Below are positions 1-6,833 of a stretch of 64,000 nucleotides of DNA, piece after piece. Where the stretch lies: the NCBI GenBank assembly GCA_910577685.1, contig CAJTOH010000001.1:1-64000 (forward strand), read 5' to 3'. The DNA comes from an uncultured Dorea sp. Its GTDB lineage: Bacteria; Bacillota; Clostridia; Lachnospirales; Lachnospiraceae. A program made the translations under genes and the position numbers. Under the pieces are notes generated by a model that saw nothing but the letters and a program-made list of their open reading frames with translations, did not search any database and had not been told where the DNA came from. The first letter of the stretch is position 1. Every line of letters begins with the position of its first letter.

Positions 1-693
1 ACTTGATAGTATAGATTGTTCAACTTTTCTTGTCCACACTTATATACTAACACCACAGCTTCTCATCTTCCTTGGCCAGCAGACCATCCTGAACCAGCAG
101 AAAAACGGCGGCTCTGCGCCGGAGCGGAGCTGTTGTCAATAGAACCGTGGAATACCGCAGCCGCCGTCAGGCGGTGAGGATATGCCGCGAAAGTCTATTG
201 ACATAAGGCTCACGGATGATCCTGTCTGTCAGAAAAGGGGCCACTGCGCCCTTTTCTTGCCTTCCGGCGAGGATGGGTTCGGGCAAAGCCCGAAACCGGG
301 TCAAGGGATTGGTCCCTTGTGGGTTCTTAGGGCAACGCCCTAAGCCCTCGGAGAGCTTTTCGGAGTCGATATCTACAGTTTTCAAGGTTCATTTGAGCCT
401 GTTTTTTGCAGCTCAGTTTTTCATAAATTACTTGACACTACCTAAATGTTTTTATTACAGTAGATTTTATTCGATATAAATGTTTTTTATTGTAGTATGT
501 TTTGCTCAATTACTCAAGCGATATCACAGAATGTTCACGAAGATATAAGGTTTTCTTTAGATTATAAAAGAACCATAAAATAACTTTTAAGATATCCGGC
601 CTTGTAGTATAATAATCAGGGCGAGATGTCCGTGACAAAAGGATTATGTAATTGCACTGTTTCTAAGAGAGGAAATAAAAGGAGTGTGTAGGG
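1..693. other. Gene-poor left edge
   Basis: No convincing gene. Positions 60-345 are GC-rich and 400-600 AT-rich. On the minus strand a short open stretch (47 to about 160) reads as a plausible C-terminal tail ending AKEDEKLWC, which may be the end of a decayed or mobile-element gene; I do not recognise it. ORFs of 72 and 87 codons over 167-479 lie across the hairpins at 280-343 and look non-coding. A possible sigma-A -10 TATAAT (608-613) with a poor -35 precedes the Fe-S operon. Confidence 0.4.
280..343. repeat. Tandem GC-rich hairpins
   Basis: Three short perfect inverted repeats follow each other: CGGGCAAAGCCCG (280-292), CAAGGGATTGGTCCCTTG (302-319) and TTAGGGCAACGCCCTAA (327-343). I have the impression that runs like this lie near the ends of Clostridia conjugative or mobilisable elements, but that is recollection, not something the sequence proves. 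Confidence 0.55.
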
Positions 694-1416
694 ATGCTTG
701 AAGTGAAGAATCTGACGTTCAAGGTGAATGAAAATGGAATAGAGAGAAGTATTGTTGAGGATATTAGTTTTTGCGTGGATGACGGCGAGATGCTTGTGAT
801 TACAGGACCGAACGGCGGCGGGAAGTCTACGCTTGCCAAGGTGTTGATGGGAATCGAGGAAGCGGACGAGGGGCGTATCATACTGGATGGAGAGGACATT
901 ACGGCTTATGATATCAATCATCGTGCGGACGCCGGACTTGGCTTTGCATTTCAGCAGCCGCCGAGATTCAAGGGCATGACGGTGATTCGCCTGCTGTCTC
1001 TTGCGGCGGGACGTGAATTAAAGGAGCAGGAGTGCTGCGGCCTGTTAAGCAGAGTGGGATTATGTGCTCAGGAGTATGTCAGAAGAGAGGTGGACGCTAC
1101 TCTGTCAGGAGGAGAGATGAAGCGTCTTGAGATTGCGACTGTGCTGGCAAAACCGCATAAACTTTGTATTTTTGACGAGCCGGAGGCGGGGATTGATCTG
1201 TGGAGCTTTTCTATGCTGATTCAGGAGTTTGAGAAGATTCATAGAAAAAAGGCGGAGAGTTTGATTTTGATCTCACATCAGGAACGGATTATTCAGATGG
1301 CGGATAGAATAATGGTGATTGAGAATGGAACAATCGGGGCGGTTGGCCCGAGAGAAGAGATTCTTCCCGGCTTGTTGGATAAGGGGACGGGTTGTACTTG
1401 CATGAATGTGGAGTAG
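694..1416 (+). CDS. sufC: SufC-type Fe-S assembly ATPase
   Basis: Cytosolic ABC ATPase of the SUF Fe-S cluster assembly machinery, 240 aa, close to the usual SufC length. Walker A is GPNGGGKST (residues 38-46), the Q-loop is near Gln87-88, the signature LSGGEMKR is at 137-144, Walker B ends in FDEPEAGID (160-168) and an H-loop SHQ follows near 194. The start has an upstream AAGGAG. The partner scaffold begins 17 bp downstream, so the two are one operon. There is no sufS, sufU or sufD next door, which matches the minimal two-gene SUF-like arrangement (SmsC/SmsB) known in archaea and Clostridia. It should energise the scaffold rather than transport anything; no membrane domain is present. Confidence 0.93.
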   Translation: MLEVKNLTFKVNENGIERSIVEDISFCVDDGEMLVITGPNGGGKSTLAKVLMGIEEADEGRIILDGEDITAYDINHRADAGLGFAFQQPPRFKGMTVIRLLSLAAGRELKEQECCGLLSRVGLCAQEYVRREVDATLSGGEMKRLEIATVLAKPHKLCIFDEPEAGIDLWSFSMLIQEFEKIHRKKAESLILISHQERIIQMADRIMVIENGTIGAVGPREEILPGLLDKGTGCTCMNVE

Positions 1417-1433
1417 GAAGGGAGCGCTAAACG

Positions 1434-2363
1434 ATGGGAGAATTGTTGGATAAAATTACGGAAAAGATACTGCGTCAGATTGACGGCGCGGGATTTCAGC
1501 AGAAGGGCGCGTTTAACCTGCGGCATAATGGTATTGCGCTCTGCCACGGCGACAGCGAGCATATTAAGATCAAGAAGAAAGAAGACCGTCAGGGGATTGA
1601 TATTTTCATAGACGGGGAGACGAAGGGGGAGCAGGTGCATATTCCGGTTGTGGTGAATGCGTCCGGAATGAGAGATGTGGTTTATAATGATTTTTATATT
1701 GCCGAGGGCGCGGAGGTAACGATCATTGCCGGATGCGGAATCCACAACAGCGGATGTAACGAGAGCCGTCATGACGGTATTCATTCTTTCCATGTAGGGA
1801 AGGGCGCTAATGTGCGTTATGAAGAAAAGCATTATGGAGAAGGCGTAGGGATAGGCGCGAAGGTTTTGAATCCGGTAACGAAGATTTATCTGGATGAGGA
1901 TGCGGTATTTACGCTGGATACTGCCCAGATTAAGGGGGTAGATTCTACTGTGCGTGAGACTGAAGTGAAGATGGAGCGTAATTCTAAGCTGTACGTTGTG
2001 GAAAAATTAATGACACATGACGATCAGGCCGCGGAGTCTAATATGGTAGTTCAGATGAACGGGGAAGGCAGCAGCGCACAGATTGTATCGAGGTCAGTTG
2101 CGAAAGGTCATTCCCGGCAGGTTTTTCATCCGAAGGCAGTGGGAAATGCGGGATGTCATGCTCATGTGCAGTGTGATTCGATTATTATGGACCATGCGGA
2201 GGTTAGTTCTATTCCTGAGATTAATGCGAGGCATCTGGACGCCGCTATTATCCATGAGGCGGCGATTGGGAGGATTAACGATGAGCAGTTGGTGAAGCTT
2301 CGTACATTGGGAATGACGGAGGAAGAGGCGGAAGGAGTTATTATTGATAACTTCTTGAATTAG
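1434..2363 (+). CDS. sufB: SufB/SufD-family Fe-S scaffold protein
   Basis: Scaffold partner of the upstream SufC ATPase in de novo Fe-S cluster assembly, cytosolic. At 309 aa it is much shorter than E. coli SufB and corresponds to the SufBD core beta-helix domain. The diagnostic C-terminal block is intact: HAHVQCDSIIMD, then SIPEINA, a conserved HEAAIGRI and a terminal LGMTEEEAEGVIIDNF helix. Because only one SufB/D-type gene is present, a homodimeric scaffold (SmsB-like) is likely; that is inference from the family. The start follows GGGAGCGCTAAACG. It is the last gene of the operon, and the decayed tRNA-Leu element begins about 250 bp downstream. Confidence 0.88.
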   Translation: MGELLDKITEKILRQIDGAGFQQKGAFNLRHNGIALCHGDSEHIKIKKKEDRQGIDIFIDGETKGEQVHIPVVVNASGMRDVVYNDFYIAEGAEVTIIAGCGIHNSGCNESRHDGIHSFHVGKGANVRYEEKHYGEGVGIGAKVLNPVTKIYLDEDAVFTLDTAQIKGVDSTVRETEVKMERNSKLYVVEKLMTHDDQAAESNMVVQMNGEGSSAQIVSRSVAKGHSRQVFHPKAVGNAGCHAHVQCDSIIMDHAEVSSIPEINARHLDAAIIHEAAIGRINDEQLVKLRTLGMTEEEAEGVIIDNFLN

Positions 2364-2557
2364 ATAAAGGGATATTTGTAATTAACAGAAAAAACAGGTA
2401 CGATAGTCGCGGATAGACAGAGGGACTTTGAGGTGAAAAGCGCGTTGTTATGCGCCGCATGCTTTGGCAATGGGCAAAAGGGATGCCGGGAGTGACGCTT
2501 TGGCCAAAGTTTCTCTGTTGCCGTGTGCAGGGAGAGAACTTTTTGAAAGCATAGATA
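2364..2557. other. Intergenic, no gene recognised
   Basis: No ORF here looks coding; minus-strand ORFs of about 70 codons across 2341-2572 lack a ribosome site and family resemblance. This stretch should be the original chromosomal sequence downstream of tRNA-Leu before the element inserted. Confidence 0.5.
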
Positions 2558-2601
2558 AACAAAAAATCCCAAAAACCTTCATCTTTTAAGGCTTTGGGAT
2601 T
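2558..2601 (-). terminator. Original tRNA-Leu terminator
   Basis: Read on the minus strand this is a strong intrinsic terminator. Arms 2588-2601 and 2565-2579 pair almost perfectly and are followed by a T-rich tract (plus-strand A-run 2561-2566 and beyond). It lies immediately outside the left copy of the tRNA 3'-end repeat, exactly where the tRNA-Leu gene would have terminated before an element inserted at its 3' end. Confidence 0.7.
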
Positions 2602-2609
2602 CTAACTCG

Positions 2610-2626
2610 ATGCGGAGAAAGGGACT
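2610..2626 (-). repeat. attL-like copy of tRNA-Leu 3' end
   Basis: Identical over 17 bp to 7517-7533, the 3' acceptor and T-arm side of tRNA-Leu. It is a partial tRNA copy: beyond the repeat the sequence (AAAATCC versus TGAACCC) diverges, so this copy is the distal element boundary and not a second tRNA gene. Confidence 0.8.
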
Positions 2627-2917
2627 AAAATCCTTTTTGTAGGCTGAAAATCCCGTAAATAGGATATGTTTGCAAAAGTCGTAATCACCTAACGAATAGT
2701 GCTAGCGAAAGGAGATTCTTGCACGTATGACAGCTAAAGAAGTTTGGACTTTAAGATAAGTCGCACAGCTGATTCTATAGGATTGATTGTGGGGCTTATT
2801 TTAGTACCTGAATTTCTTCGTATGGAGAGTTTTATAGGGGGATACCTCAAAATGCCTTTAACAAGTCGTACACATCGTTACAGGGCAATTGACAAAAATT
2901 TAAGGAGGTCATGAAAA
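2627..2917. other. Left arm of the island, no intact gene
   Basis: A ribosome site GAAAGGAGA (2707-2715) precedes a tiny ORF, 2727-2759, reading MTAKEVWTLR. MTAKEV-type starts are seen in small excisionase/MerR-like proteins, so this could be the severed start of an excisionase; ten residues are too few to be sure. No other coding signal is seen before the ribosome site AAGGAGGTCATG-like segment of the next gene. Confidence 0.3.
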
Positions 2918-3277
2918 ATGACAGAGAAAGCAACGAACGCAAACAGGATTAATTTTTATGAGGAAAAGAAGTGGATTAAGGCTTATTGGTTCAAGACAAG
3001 ACGAAACATTAATTTTTCAGAAAATCAGATGTTAGCTCAGTGGAATACATGGTGGAAAGGAGATTTCGACAGTAGTTCAGGTCAGATGTTCCAAGATACA
3101 TTTACATGGATCAAACAGATTGTCCGTACCATGTCAAAAGCTGAGATTAAAGTAAAGAGACATGAGGTTGCGGATTCCAGTTCCATGCCGCCATATATTA
3201 AACAGCTGGCAGTCAGAAAAGGTTATTGTGTAAAGAAATGCAGTACAAAGAGACATCAGTATAAGGTAAGTGGCTAG
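2918..3277 (+). CDS. Hypothetical element protein, 119 aa
   Basis: I do not recognise the family. The ORF has a strong ribosome site (AAGGAGGTC, about 8 bp upstream of ATG) and a lysine- and aromatic-rich composition with many Trp and Phe in its first 80 residues, then a basic tail ending KKCSTKRHQYKVSG. There is no signal peptide or membrane segment. The tail differs in character from the body, so the ORF may be a fusion of two decayed genes. Its stop overlaps the GTG start of a 37-codon ORF by 8 bp, and a third truncated start follows, which looks like the head of an old element operon. Intactness is uncertain. Confidence 0.5.
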   Translation: MTEKATNANRINFYEEKKWIKAYWFKTRRNINFSENQMLAQWNTWWKGDFDSSSGQMFQDTFTWIKQIVRTMSKAEIKVKRHEVADSSSMPPYIKQLAVRKGYCVKKCSTKRHQYKVSG

Positions 3278-3383
3278 ACAATCTTTAAGGACGAAAGAAG
3301 GCAAACAGCCAAAGTATGGGAAGAGGTTTAATCTGACAGCCCATCAGGTAAAAGAGATTTTAGAAGCGAAGGAGGACAAATAG
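3270..3383 (+). CDS. Small basic protein, 37 aa
   Basis: GTG-initiated ORF overlapping the end of the previous gene and reading VARQSLRTKEGKQPKYGKRF then a helix NLTAHQVKEILEAKEDK. The composition (basic N-terminus, amphipathic acidic helix at the end) looks protein-like, and the overlap suggests translational coupling. The next ribosome site, AGGAGG (3369-3374), sits inside its 3' end. I do not recognise a family; it could be a relic. Confidence 0.35.
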   Translation: MARQSLRTKEGKQPKYGKRFNLTAHQVKEILEAKEDK

Positions 3384-3384
3384 T

Positions 3385-3459
3385 ATGACTATTTTTAAGC
3401 CGGAATTAGTTGACAGAGTTTCGAGAAAGGTAAACTTTTTTACAATTTTTTTGAGGTAG
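3385..3459 (+). pseudogene. Truncated start of a lost gene, 24 codons
   Basis: A strong ribosome site (AGGAGG, 3369-3374) and ATG begin an ORF reading MTIFKPELVDRVSRKVN, after which the sequence turns into an AT-rich tract and stops. The start signals are those of a real gene, so the body was probably removed by deletion near 3435. The first residues slightly recall YqeG-type HAD phosphatases, but this is too short to assign. Confidence 0.35.
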
Positions 3460-3543
3460 GGGCTATATTGTAGGTACTTAATTATTTTTTGGATGGATAC
3501 ATACGACCCCACATATACTAACAAAAAATTAATAAAAGAGCTT

Positions 3544-3582
3544 AATAAGGATAAACAAACCTTGGTTAAGTCCTTATTTTTT
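3544..3582 (+). terminator. Intrinsic terminator in the island
   Basis: Arms AATAAGGA (3544-3551) and TCCTTATT (3571-3578), with an inner AACC/GGTT pairing, are followed by a T-run to 3582. It would end transcription from the 2918-3459 relic operon. Confidence 0.6.
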
Positions 3583-3983
3583 ACGCTTACACTTTAAAAG
3601 GTTTGCGCTAGGAAAAATTAATAATAGTTTTATTGATGTAATTTTGGCTCATATGTAGTATTTTATCGTTAATCGGAATAACGGATAGCTTGTTTATATA
3701 TAGTTCTGATATGTGCTTCTATATAAGTGAAGTGCCTGTTTTAGTCTTGATATTCCATAGTGGTCTAAGAAAGAAGATAGGCTGTCATATAGATTCTTGT
3801 TTAAGGGAAATTTCTGTATTCAGTTTATATTTGTATCCTTTATATTTTCTACCTCTTCGATATTAAGACACAGTACTGATGAAGAACTTACATAGATATT
3901 TGTAGTTTATGTGTGAATTTGGACTAAATTTCCGGATAAGTTGTAGAATATACGTGAAGCGTTGTGTCGGGGTTTTTTGGGGA
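3583..3983. other. AT-rich gap, no gene seen
   Basis: Four hundred bases of AT-rich sequence without a supported ORF on either strand, ribosome site or recognisable repeat. It separates the terminator above from the promoter of the two-gene cargo unit. Confidence 0.5.
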
Positions 3984-4030
3984 TTGCAAGAAGACGAAAA
4001 AGTAAATATAATATAAATATCATATTTACT
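3984..4030 (+). promoter_or_regulatory. Promoter and inverted repeat of the cargo operon
   Basis: A near-consensus sigma-A promoter is visible: TTGCAA (3984-3989), 17-bp spacer, TATAAT (4007-4012). A 9-bp inverted repeat, AGTAAATAT (4001-4009) and ATATTTACT (4022-4030), straddles the -10 and the expected start of transcription, which is the right place for a repressor site. The gene starts 19 bp later after AAAGAGG. Confidence 0.55.
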
Positions 4031-4048
4031 AAGAAAGAGGTATAAGAA

Positions 4049-4522
4049 ATGGATACGGTTAAAAAGATAAATGTAAATAATTTTAAAATAGAAAAAAATA
4101 TACTTTCTTTTAATAATTCAATGGTTCAAATAAGTAATATTTCGCAAGTAGGTGTTGCATCTCCGCCCAAAAAACCATTTAATGGTACAGTTATTGCAGC
4201 AATAGTTTTTGGACTTTTAATGTCAATGATTGCTCCGGCATTACAGATGGTTGGAGTAATATTAGTGTTAGGTGGAATAGGATATATTATACTGTACATA
4301 TCGTCTAACTCGAATGAAGATATATATTTGAATATATCATTAAATTCAGGAGGGGTTTATAGTATTATATGTAAGGACAAAGATTTTTTAAAAGAAGTCA
4401 TGCAAGTAATTGAATATTGTATTAATAATCATTATAATCAGATAGTTTCAATAGATTTTAATGAGTGTAATATATCTAATTCTCCTATAATTTCAGGGAA
4501 CAATAATAAGGTGAGTTTATGA
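4049..4522 (+). CDS. Membrane protein with C-terminal GNNN motif
   Basis: 157 aa, family not certain; the layout resembles the DUF6232-type small membrane proteins. An N-terminal soluble stretch with predicted strands (residues 1-44) is followed by a hydrophobic hairpin of two membrane segments (about 46-66 and 67-85), then a cytosolic domain. The last residues, NISNSPIISGNNNKV (141-155), closely match NLNGSPIIKGNNNNV at the start of the next protein. Codon use is very AT-rich, unlike the chromosome. Its stop overlaps the next ATG (ATGA), so the two are translationally coupled. Own promoter upstream and terminator downstream make this an intact unit inside a decaying island, so it may be under selection. 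A role as a membrane effector or sensor in defence is a hypothesis only. Confidence 0.65.
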   Translation: MDTVKKINVNNFKIEKNILSFNNSMVQISNISQVGVASPPKKPFNGTVIAAIVFGLLMSMIAPALQMVGVILVLGGIGYIILYISSNSNEDIYLNISLNSGGVYSIICKDKDFLKEVMQVIEYCINNHYNQIVSIDFNECNISNSPIISGNNNKVSL

Positions 4523-4842
4523 CAATACATATAAAAAATAGTAATTTGAATGGAAGTCCAATAATTAAAGGCAATAATAATAATGTGGAAGTCAATATTC
4601 AAAGTTCAATAGAAAAAATTAATTGGAATAGTCTACAAGATGAATTAATAGAAGTGTCTGCTAAATTAGCAAAGGATTCTAAAGAATATATGGCTTCAAA
4701 AGAAGCACTTAATAGTGCGATGAATAAAGACGAAAGAGGCTTAGTAAATATTGTAAAAAGGAATATTTCAAGTTTTACTTCGGATATATTTACAGGCGTT
4801 GCAAGCAGAATGTTGGTAGAATTTTTGATGTCATTGATATAA
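4519..4842 (+). CDS. Partner protein with N-terminal GNNN motif
   Basis: 107 aa, soluble. Residues 9-23, NLNGSPIIKGNNNNV, repeat the motif that ends the upstream membrane protein (10 of 15 identical by eye). The remainder is a predicted helical domain with the pattern W-x2-L-x2-EL, EYMASKEALNSA and a hydrophobic end, ASRMLVEFLMSLI; I have the impression that this helical unit is appended to other bacterial proteins, but I cannot name it. The 4-bp ATGA overlap couples it to the first gene, and a terminator follows at 4915. Motif sharing between the C-terminus of one protein and the N-terminus of its neighbour suggests that the two dock or co-assemble through it. Function unknown. Confidence 0.6.
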   Translation: MTIHIKNSNLNGSPIIKGNNNNVEVNIQSSIEKINWNSLQDELIEVSAKLAKDSKEYMASKEALNSAMNKDERGLVNIVKRNISSFTSDIFTGVASRMLVEFLMSLI

Positions 4843-4914
4843 TTAAGAAGATTCATTGTAGGAGTAGTATAAGAATACACTAACAGATAAATTCAGTAAT
4901 CAAATAGTCGGTGT

Positions 4915-4955
4915 AGGTCATTGGAAATGTGATAATGTTCAATGACCTCTTTTTA
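4915..4955 (+). terminator. Terminator of the cargo operon
   Basis: Perfect 9-bp arms AGGTCATTG (4915-4923) and CAATGACCT (4940-4948), followed by CTTTTTAT. It closes the transcription unit that starts at the 3984 promoter. Confidence 0.75.
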
Positions 4956-5231
4956 TGCAATAGATCGCGAGTAACGAAGTGTTTAAAGATTTATGTTTTA
5001 TGTAATCTATCATCAATAAAAAAGTTTTTAAAGATTAATGAATTGCGATAGTAGTCTTTATTTATTGTTACAGCCTTTACTTATAAAAAGATGGCTGATT
5101 CTACACACTATAATGAGACATTTAGTCTATGGAGTGTACTGGCAGACATATGATGTTTGCTGGTCAAGGTATACCAATTTTCATTTGATTTTTCTTATGT
5201 ATTCCGGAATGGAGAATAATCAATCATGGTG
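4956..5231. other. AT-rich gap, no gene seen
   Basis: An 80-codon plus-strand ORF over 5038-5280 has no proper start, overlaps the end of the XRE gene in the opposite direction and has an unlikely composition (Leu, Tyr and Trp rich), so I treat it as non-coding. Nothing else is seen. Confidence 0.5.
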
Positions 5232-5456
5232 TTACTCCGCAGGGAATTTATTTCGTTTGTTGCTTACCCCACAGATATAATTCATATCCATATCATAGAA
5301 TTTTGCCAGCTTGATTAAAGCGTCAACGGGAATTCGGGTTTTACCATATTCATAGTCTGCATAGGTACGCTGACCAATATTTAAGATATTTGCTATTTTT
5401 GTTTGGGTATAGTCATTATCTTCACGTAAAGCACGGATACGCTCTTTGTAGTCCAT
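5232..5456 (-). CDS. XRE-family helix-turn-helix regulator
   Basis: 74-aa single-domain Cro/CI-type DNA-binding protein, complete for a small XRE regulator. Helices 2-3 are YTQTKIANILNIGQRTYADY, followed by the conserved E-x-G-x-TRIPVDALIKLAKFYDM helix typical of this family. The ribosome site is GAGGTGAG just before the ATG. It diverges from the 5559 gene, and the 100-bp region between them holds two similar 19-bp operator-like repeats, so it probably represses its neighbour, itself or both. Such regulators commonly control genes of integrated elements. Confidence 0.85.
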   Translation of the reverse strand: MDYKERIRALREDNDYTQTKIANILNIGQRTYADYEYGKTRIPVDALIKLAKFYDMDMNYICGVSNKRNKFPAE

Positions 5457-5481
5457 AATCTCACCTCTGAATTATTGTATC

Positions 5482-5528
5482 TTAGAGCAATATACGCTAT
5501 TGATAATTAGAGTAATAAACTCTAAAAT
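5482..5528 (+). promoter_or_regulatory. Promoter with paired operators
   Basis: The promoter TTGATA (5500-5505), 17 bp, TAAAAT (5523-5528) drives the 5559 gene. Two 19-bp sites lie 25 bp apart: TTAGAGC-AATAT-ACGCTAT (5482-5500, imperfect) and TTAGAGT-AATAA-ACTCTAA (5507-5525, perfect arms). The second fills the promoter spacer and touches the -10, so binding there would block transcription. The divergent XRE protein is the obvious candidate. Confidence 0.6.
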
Positions 5529-5558
5529 ATTAGAAATGGAGGATGATTCAATGTAGGG

Positions 5559-5852
5559 GTGAGGATAGCGATATTGAAATATAGTGTGCCAAAACCAAGT
5601 GAAGTATACATGTCAGAGGAACAGTTGCAGAGATTTTTTGACTTTATCATGGATGACGATTTGGATTTCTATGAGGAATATACAGTAAATCTTACTGAGG
5701 AAGAGCGGGAGAGGTTCTTTAGGGATAATCTTGATTTTATGACGGAGGTTGGGGGAGGGTGCAAGATGGAGTGTAATAACATGGATTTAATGAAGGAGAG
5801 GATTCATAGGGGGATTCTGAGGAAGATTAGTGAATATGTGGGTGAGAGGTAG
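5559..5852 (+). CDS. Acidic hypothetical protein, 97 aa
   Basis: I do not recognise the family. The GTG start follows TAGGGGT; an ATG eight bases upstream is immediately followed by TAG, so it is not used. The protein is strongly acidic, with MSEEQLQRFFDFIMDDDLDF and LTEEERERFFRDNLDFM, two similar blocks each containing an acidic helix and RFF, which may be an internal duplication. There is no membrane segment. It stands alone under a promoter with paired operators facing the XRE regulator, so it is a regulated element gene; small acidic proteins of this sort are often inhibitors or DNA mimics, but nothing here proves that. Confidence 0.5.
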   Translation: MRIAILKYSVPKPSEVYMSEEQLQRFFDFIMDDDLDFYEEYTVNLTEEERERFFRDNLDFMTEVGGGCKMECNNMDLMKERIHRGILRKISEYVGER

Positions 5853-6120
5853 TATTATAGAGGCTGTACTTGCTTGAGGTGCTTAAAAATTATGGTCGGG
5901 GTGTGGAAGGAGCACATTACCCGTTTTGTACGTCCGAGCCTCCTTCAATTAATGTAAACCTACCGGGAATACTTATTACCCGGTTACCCCTACCATGTTA
6001 AAGAACGCAAAAATTCAGTCCTATTTTAACTCAAAATACCTTTTTCCAAGAAGAATATGTCTATACATTATAAGTCGAAAATATCCCATTAAAACGCAAA
6101 ATAAATCTATCATATAGGAC
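5853..6120. other. No gene recognised
   Basis: An open stretch of about 40 codons ends at TAA near 6000 (reading ...NVNLPGILITRLPLPC), but it has no clear start or ribosome site. Otherwise AT-rich spacer. Confidence 0.4.
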
Positions 6121-6150
6121 AAAAAAAGAGTCTGCCAGACTCTTTTTTCT
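6121..6150. terminator. Bidirectional terminator
   Basis: Perfect palindrome AAAAAAGAGTCTG / CAGACTCTTTTTT with A-tract on one side and T-tract on the other, so it works in both directions. On the minus strand it lies 37 bp after the stop of the 6187-6369 fragment, which supports that fragment having once been expressed. Confidence 0.75.
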
Positions 6151-6186
6151 ATTCAAAAATTATTCACAATTACACAAATTATCCAA

Positions 6187-6369
6187 TCATTCCATCAGTC
6201 TATCTATCCGGTGCACAATATCAACAAAATAATTCGTTTTAGGCTTATAAACAAAAATACTCCTAACCTTATCACCGTTTGAAAACTGTCCGGAATCATA
6301 CTTCACATAAATATGATTTAGCAGACTGGACAAAAATCCAAACGAAAGGCGGTAAACAATATGAAGCAT
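6187..6369 (-). pseudogene. C-terminal fragment of an unknown protein
   Basis: 60 codons on the minus strand. The second half, from VKYDSGQFSNGDKVRSIF to VDIVHRIDRLME, reads like real protein, and a strong terminator sits just downstream at 6121-6150. The start overlaps a plus-strand ribosome site and small ORF, has no ribosome site of its own and looks arbitrary. I therefore read it as the surviving 3' end of a minus-strand gene. No family recognised. Confidence 0.35.
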
Positions 6370-6435
6370 ACAATCACAATGAAAGAGATTCAGAACAAAA
6401 TCAACAACGGCATTTCAACATTTAATAGTAATTGA
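6361..6435 (+). CDS. Very short ORF or gene start, 24 aa
   Basis: A good ribosome site (GAAAGGCGG) is followed by ATG and 24 codons reading MKHTITMKEIQNKINNGIST. The signals are those of an expressed gene, but the product is very short, so this may be the start of a truncated gene. No family recognised. It overlaps the minus-strand fragment above. Confidence 0.3.
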   Translation: MKHTITMKEIQNKINNGISTFNSN

Positions 6436-6568
6436 TAATTATTTTACAACTGTAATCGAATAAATCCCCCGACGAGTCTTTGAGAATTAAGATGAAACTA
6501 CCGTGTTAAAGGGTAGTCGGGATAGCAATATCATCCTATATAAAGTTCTTTGATAATTGAATAAAGGC

Positions 6569-6597
6569 TTTACACCTAAATCACCGATTGATATAAT
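6569..6597 (+). promoter_or_regulatory. Promoter of the 58-aa gene
   Basis: TTTACA (6569-6574), 17-bp spacer, TATAAT (6592-6597), followed 44 bp later by the start at 6641. The -35 lies inside a sequence (AAAGGCTTTACACCT) that recurs in the terminator after the gene. Confidence 0.5.
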
Positions 6598-6640
6598 GAA
6601 AGTACCAAAGTAAACGGCACCTTAAAAGAGAGGTGATAAT

Positions 6641-6817
6641 ATGCAAAATAACGAAAAAGAATATAACGGCAATCTTTTTGATCAGCTTTCAATATTAGAA
6701 AGACTTGAAAGGGGAGCAAGGGCAGAAAAGGCCGAAGCTGTTATAAAAGAAATCGAATTCGAAAGACGGCAGATAGAGCGTAAACTTTACCAGAAATCGC
6801 CATTATCAGACAATTAA
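6641..6817 (+). CDS. Small helical protein, 58 aa
   Basis: 58-codon ORF with ribosome site AGAGAGGTG and a sigma-A promoter upstream. After a polar N-terminus the protein is one long charged helix (LSILERLERGARAEKAEAVI then KEIEFERRQIERKLYQ), a probable coiled coil. A terminator follows within 20 bp, so it is a complete monocistronic unit. Family not recognised; small coiled-coil proteins of this sort are frequent on conjugative elements, often next to the sigma-like gene relic found immediately downstream here. Confidence 0.55.
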   Translation: MQNNEKEYNGNLFDQLSILERLERGARAEKAEAVIKEIEFERRQIERKLYQKSPLSDN

Positions 6818-6833
6818 ATAAGTGACCAAAAAC

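Noticed and set aside
167..479. ORFs over the left-edge hairpins
   Set aside because: They are created by GC-rich hairpin sequence, opposed on both strands, and look non-coding.
2341..2572. Two minus-strand ORFs of about 70 codons downstream of sufB
   Set aside because: No ribosome site, overlapping frames, and they run into the terminator region; no protein-like pattern.
2610..2626. A second tRNA-Leu gene at the left repeat
   Set aside because: Only the 17-bp 3' end is present; the rest of the tRNA is absent.
5038..5280. 80-codon plus-strand ORF
   Set aside because: No proper start or ribosome site, implausible composition, and it overlaps the XRE gene in the opposite direction.
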